Positions 60,845 to 64,000 of a stretch of 64,000 bases of DNA are shown in pieces. The stretch spans positions 11,146,654-11,210,653 of the forward strand of contig NC_084886.1 in the NCBI RefSeq assembly GCF_958979055.1. Reading direction: 5' to 3'. The number at the start of each line of letters is the position of its first letter. Position 1 is the first letter of the stretch. The translations under genes were made by a program, and so were the position numbers. Source of the stretch: Alnus glutinosa (Eukaryota; Streptophyta; Magnoliopsida; Fagales; Betulaceae). Below the pieces are notes generated by a model. That model saw only the letters and a list, made by a program, of their open reading frames with translations. It had not been told where the DNA came from and made no database searches.

Positions 60845-61861
60845 ATGAGGGCTGTTTCATGTTGTCTTGTGGTTGCTTTTTTGTACGCTTTTCTTGTTAG
60901 TGGTTTGGTGCTGGCTGATGTCGGAGGGGTTGAGGATGACAAACATTTCTTTCACCCCCCGCATTTGTATAAGGGGGGAGGACCGGGAGGTCTTGGTCAT
61001 GGGATTTATAATAAGGGGTTTGGACATGGAAGGTTCGGTGGAGGCGGTGGGCTTGGTGGTGGGGGTGGTCTAGGTGGAGGTGCAGGAGGTGGCTTAGGTG
61101 GCGGTGGTGGCCTAGGTGGAGGTGCAGGAGGTGGCTTAGGTGGCGGTGGTGGCCTAGGTGGAGGTGCAGGAGGTGGCTTAGGTGGCGGTGGTGGCCTAGG
61201 TGGAGGTGCAGGAGGTGGCTTAGGTGGCGGTGGTGGCCTTGGTGGTGGTGCTGGTGGAGGCATTGGTGGAGGAGCTGGTGGTGGTGGGGGTCTAGGTGGC
61301 GGAGGTGGACTCGGTGGTGGTGGTGGAGCTGGAGCAGGTGGTGGGTTTGGTGCTGGTGGTGGTGCTGGTGGAGGCATTGGTGGAGGCGCTGGTGGTGGTG
61401 GGGGTCTAGGTGGCGGAGGTGGACTCGGTGGTGCTGGTGGTGCTGGTGGAGGCATTGGTGGAGGCGCTGGTGGTGGTGGGGGTCTAGGTGGCGGAGGTGG
61501 ACTCGGTGGTGGTGGTGGAGCTGGAGCAGGTGGTGGGTTTGGTGCTGGTGGTGGTGCTGGTGGAGGTGGCGGCCTTGGTGGTGGAGCTGGTGGAGGAGGT
61601 GGGCTTGGTGGAGGGGGCGGAGGAGGCTTAGGTGGCGGAGCTGGTGGTGGTGCAGGTGCCGGTGGAGGCCTTGGTGGAGGTGCTGGCGGTGGAGGTGGCT
61701 TCGGCGGTGGGGGAGGTGCTGGCGGTGGTGCAGGAGGAGGATTTGGAGCAGGTGGAGGTGTTGGTGGTGGACTTGGTGCTGGTGGAGGTGGAGGCGGTGG
61801 ATTTGGTGGAGGTGGTGGCTTTGGTGCTGGCGGTGGAGCTGGATTTGGTGGTGGGCACTAG
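60845..61861 (+). CDS. Secreted glycine-rich protein, cell-wall structural type
   Basis: A single uninterrupted frame of 338 aa. Residues 1-24 are a signal peptide (MRAVSCCLVVAFLYAFLVSG, then LVLA, with cleavage likely before DVGG). A short charged linker (VEDDKHFFHPPHLYKGG) and a GHGIYNKGFGHGRF segment lead into about 290 residues of GGGLGG, GGGAGG, GGGIGG and GAGGGFG blocks ending in GFGGGH. This is the architecture of class I plant glycine-rich proteins, deposited in the wall or apoplast and often expressed in vascular tissue or under stress. It has no RNA-binding domain and no Cys-rich tail. The start is fixed by the signal peptide; an intron is not needed. Opposite-strand open frames over it are shadows of the GGN codon pattern. 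Confidence 0.9.
   Translation: MRAVSCCLVVAFLYAFLVSGLVLADVGGVEDDKHFFHPPHLYKGGGPGGLGHGIYNKGFGHGRFGGGGGLGGGGGLGGGAGGGLGGGGGLGGGAGGGLGGGGGLGGGAGGGLGGGGGLGGGAGGGLGGGGGLGGGAGGGIGGGAGGGGGLGGGGGLGGGGGAGAGGGFGAGGGAGGGIGGGAGGGGGLGGGGGLGGAGGAGGGIGGGAGGGGGLGGGGGLGGGGGAGAGGGFGAGGGAGGGGGLGGGAGGGGGLGGGGGGGLGGGAGGGAGAGGGLGGGAGGGGGFGGGGGAGGGAGGGFGAGGGVGGGLGAGGGGGGGFGGGGGFGAGGGAGFGGGH
61081..61248 (+). repeat. 42-bp tandem repeat in the glycine-rich coding region
   Basis: Four copies at 42-nt period (TGCAGGAGGTGGCTTAGGTGG at 61081, 61123, 61165, 61207), encoding a 14-residue Gly/Leu/Ala unit. Copies are almost identical even at third positions. Larger duplicated blocks follow, marked by GGCATTGG at about 61259, 61373 and 61451. 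Confidence 0.9.
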
Positions 61862-63149
61862 AGTGGTTGGACGAGATTCTGCAGAAACTACAGATATTCA
61901 AGATATATATATGTTGTTCTTTGTTTATGTGCTACAGCCAACAGCCTAGCTACAAGCCTACAAGGCTACAACTAATATGTTTGTTCATAAATAGGTGTTG
62001 GCCATGCATTCTTTCGTCTATTTTGGTTTTTAGTGAAAGTAAGCAATATATGTTAGATCAAAACGTTGGATATTAAGTTGCTTATAGTCATAGATATAGC
62101 TAGTTGGTTCATGTGGCAAGCATATATATAAAATATCTGTAATGGCTCTCTAGTCTCTACCGGCCATCATGAATAAAATCATTCCACGTCTGGTTTTCTT
62201 GTGTCAACTGCTCATGGTTCTGTTTTCTTTTTCTACTAAAATAATTTTGTAATATTTGTAATCTCATTAATGCGAATGGCTTCTAAAACTAATAGTAATG
62301 ATATAAGTCCCCTTTTTTCTTTTTGCGAGTAAATGTTATGCACGTACTAAACTACTGTCTACTGATATAGTAAATCACGAGAAACTTTACCGTCTCCCAT
62401 CCTCATTTTTTTGTTTTAAAAAATAAAAAATAAAATATAGATGACACTTTTTTTTCTTTTTTCTTTTTTGATTTTATGTTAAAAGAGAGAGATCGGGGAA
62501 CGGTTTCTCGCCCCATGTTTCAGCTCCCGTAAACCACTTTACCTAGCATCTAATTTTATCATCCAAAAACAAGAAAAAAGTGAAAAAAAATAAACCTACG
62601 TACAACAGCAGGGGAAAACATTAAATTGAAAAATTAAAAGCTGGCGAACCAACCAGTGCACATGCTGCCATGCTGGAAAGTCAGCGAAGTACTTCGTTTT
62701 AGTAAAAGCTGGTTCCACCGTACCAGTGAGTGAATAACTCTCACATTTATTACACGTGTTTTGAGTAAGTTCTTGCGTTGACTACTAAATAGCTAAGTCG
62801 GTTTCAACAGTACATTTCTGGTTTAACGTTGGTTCAATTCTAGCTAGTTCAAGTCTATCTGCCGGTAGTGGGTTTCAAATCCTTTGGTGTTACCCCAGTT
62901 AAGTGTACGTGGATTGAAAGAAACGAAAGGGTTTTCCGGAAAATGTTGGTCTTGTTAATGTTAGCACATATAAACCGAGCAAGGCATCAGATTACACAAA
63001 TTATGCAATCCCTAATTCTTTGCAATCAATCTCCACCAATCAGGCAGCAACTCATATGGCAAGACACGTACAGCTGTGCCACAACGGTAACATAGTCGTG
63101 TTCTTCAAGTAAATTGTGTGCCTCAAGACTCTACTTGTATAGAACAATC
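61862..63149. other. 3' flank of the glycine-rich gene and intergenic DNA
   Basis: Contains the likely 3' UTR with AATAAA at 62172-62177 and AT-rich sequence. 62860-63100 is less AT-rich with a short open frame of no known family; it may already belong to the flank or U3 of the Copia element. Confidence 0.5.
62172..62177 (+). terminator. Candidate polyadenylation signal of the glycine-rich gene
   Basis: AATAAA about 310 bp past the stop codon, preceded by TGTAATGG. Plausible but not unique. Confidence 0.4.
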
Positions 63150-63285
63150 TCACGCATCATGGGATTGCATATATGTATGTCTGTAACTTTCCTTTTATGT
63201 TGTTAGTTGTCTTGTACTCAAAGTGTATATAAGGACACATGTATGGCAATATGTATTATTGAATACAATAAGCATTTCATTCTCA
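63150..63285 (+). repeat. 3' part of a Copia 5' LTR
   Basis: TATATAAGG at about 63226 is promoter-like; the segment ends CATTTCATTCTCA, after which the primer binding site follows in 10 nt. The left boundary of the LTR could not be found, so the start given is only the part I can argue for. Confidence 0.5.
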
Positions 63286-63295
63286 AATTGTTTTA

Positions 63296-63307
63296 TGGTA
63301 TCAAAAC
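63296..63307 (+). promoter_or_regulatory. Primer binding site, Met tRNA
   Basis: TGGTATCAAAAC, ten of twelve matches to the initiator Met tRNA complement TGGTATCAGAGC. Confidence 0.7.
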
Positions 63308-63343
63308 TTGTTGGATCACTCCTTTGATCTTAACCTGTTTTCC

Positions 63344-64000
63344 ATGGCATCCTCTTCCAACACCTCCACTACCAACACCTCACCCACTGCCAATACCTTT
63401 GTTTTACCTAGCCTCACCCCACAGATTTCTAAACTAGAAGGCCCAAATTATCTAAGTTGGGTACAGCAATTCCTACCATTTTTGAAGAGTCATGATCTCT
63501 TGGGCATTGTTGATGGCACTGAGCCATGCCCTGCTGAGTTCCTAATCGATGACACAGGGAAGCCAACAACAATGGTGAACCGTCAATACTCTGTTTGGCA
63601 AAAGAAGGACCAATACCTTCTTAGTTGGTTCAACACCACTATGTCTGAAAGCGTGTTGTCCTCTGTTTATGGACTAAACACTGCAAGACAAGTTTGGACC
63701 TCTCTCTCTACTCGATTTGCTTCTCAATCCAGATCTTGAGTAGCTTATTTGAAGAGACAATTGTAGTCTCTCAACCAAGGAACACGTTCCTGTTCTGAGT
63801 TCCTTAGCCAGGCCAAGTCCTGGGTTGATCAACTCACAGCTGCTGGAAAACCTATTGAAGAAGATGACCTTATCTCTTACATATTGGGTGGACTCAATTT
63901 TGCTTTCACGCCATTCATCACCTCATTCAATCTCTCAACCCGTGACACCACCATGTCATTTGAAGACTTCCAAGCAGAACTACTCAACTATGAAGTTCTA
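63344..64000 (+). pseudogene. Copia gag (UBN2-type), broken and cut by the window edge
   Basis: MASSSNTS opens the frame, followed by KLEGPNYLSWVQQFLPFLKS, WQKKDQYLLSWF, VWTSLSTRFASQSRS, then SLNQGTRSCSEFLSQAKSW, DDLISYILGGL and FTPFITSF, the usual order of a plant Copia gag. In-frame stops TGA at 63737 and TAG at 63764 break it, and the frame otherwise stays open to the edge. Pol should lie to the right of the window. Confidence 0.85.

Noticed and set aside
60897..61901. Long minus-strand open frames (334 aa His/Leu-rich; 149 aa Pro-rich) opposite the glycine-rich gene
   Set aside because: They mirror the GGN codon repeats of the plus-strand gene. Their composition is forced by the repeat, they have no domain, and only the plus-strand frame has a signal peptide and clean ends.
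62868..63095. 75-aa frame with TWIERNERVFRK, considered as a LINE C-terminal fragment
   Set aside because: The similarity is limited to one short motif with no flanking LINE domains.
1..64000. CRISPR array, operon or biosynthetic gene cluster
   Set aside because: Eukaryotic intron-containing genes of unrelated function. The direct repeats present are microsatellites, tandem duplications or transposon termini.

Overview
The window is plant nuclear DNA. The host genes have many introns, and the DNA between them is AT-rich and full of plant-type transposable elements. The gene set is a phloem-protein-2 type F-box protein, a high-molecular-weight purple acid phosphatase, a Kip-related CDK inhibitor, LEUNIG_HOMOLOG and a secreted glycine-rich protein. 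This points to a eudicot, and the long TE-loaded introns would suit a woody species, but I cannot name the genus.

Layout, left to right. 0-2.3 kb: tRNA-derived SINE copies and a three-exon F-box/PP2 gene (minus). 2.3-5.8 kb: a hAT-type element with a perfect 8-bp target duplication, GC-rich repeats, then a U5 snRNA gene (plus) and a second U5-like locus that has lost the exon-aligning loop. 7.0-9.9 kb: an eight-exon purple acid phosphatase (minus). 13.9-17.0 kb: a three-exon CDK inhibitor of the KRP family (minus). 19.8-22.5 kb: a decayed LINE (plus) with a MITE inserted in it. 22.5-31.1 kb: AT-rich intergenic DNA with retroposon and MITE debris. 31.1-37.9 kb: a decayed Ty3/Gypsy LTR retrotransposon (minus) whose outer 5' LTR end is missing and abuts a LINE tail. 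41.3-56.4 kb: LEUNIG_HOMOLOG (minus), 17 coding exons over 15 kb, with a TRIM, foldback, SINE and LTR fragments in its introns. 57.3-59.5 kb: nested transposons. 60.8-61.9 kb: a glycine-rich cell-wall type protein gene (plus). 63.1-64.0 kb: the LTR end, primer binding site and broken gag of a Copia element that runs off the right edge.

All four multi-exon host protein genes are on the minus strand. There is no sign that they form a pathway: the order looks like ordinary plant synteny diluted by transposons. I reconstructed exon structures by hand from GT/GC-AG sites and frame continuity. Each model closes in frame: F-box/PP2 273 aa, PAP 459 aa, KRP 232 aa, LUH 782 aa. The most unusual item is the U5 pair at 4.9-5.8 kb. 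One copy looks intact, and the other keeps promoter-like elements, an Sm site and the 3' hairpin but lacks loop I.
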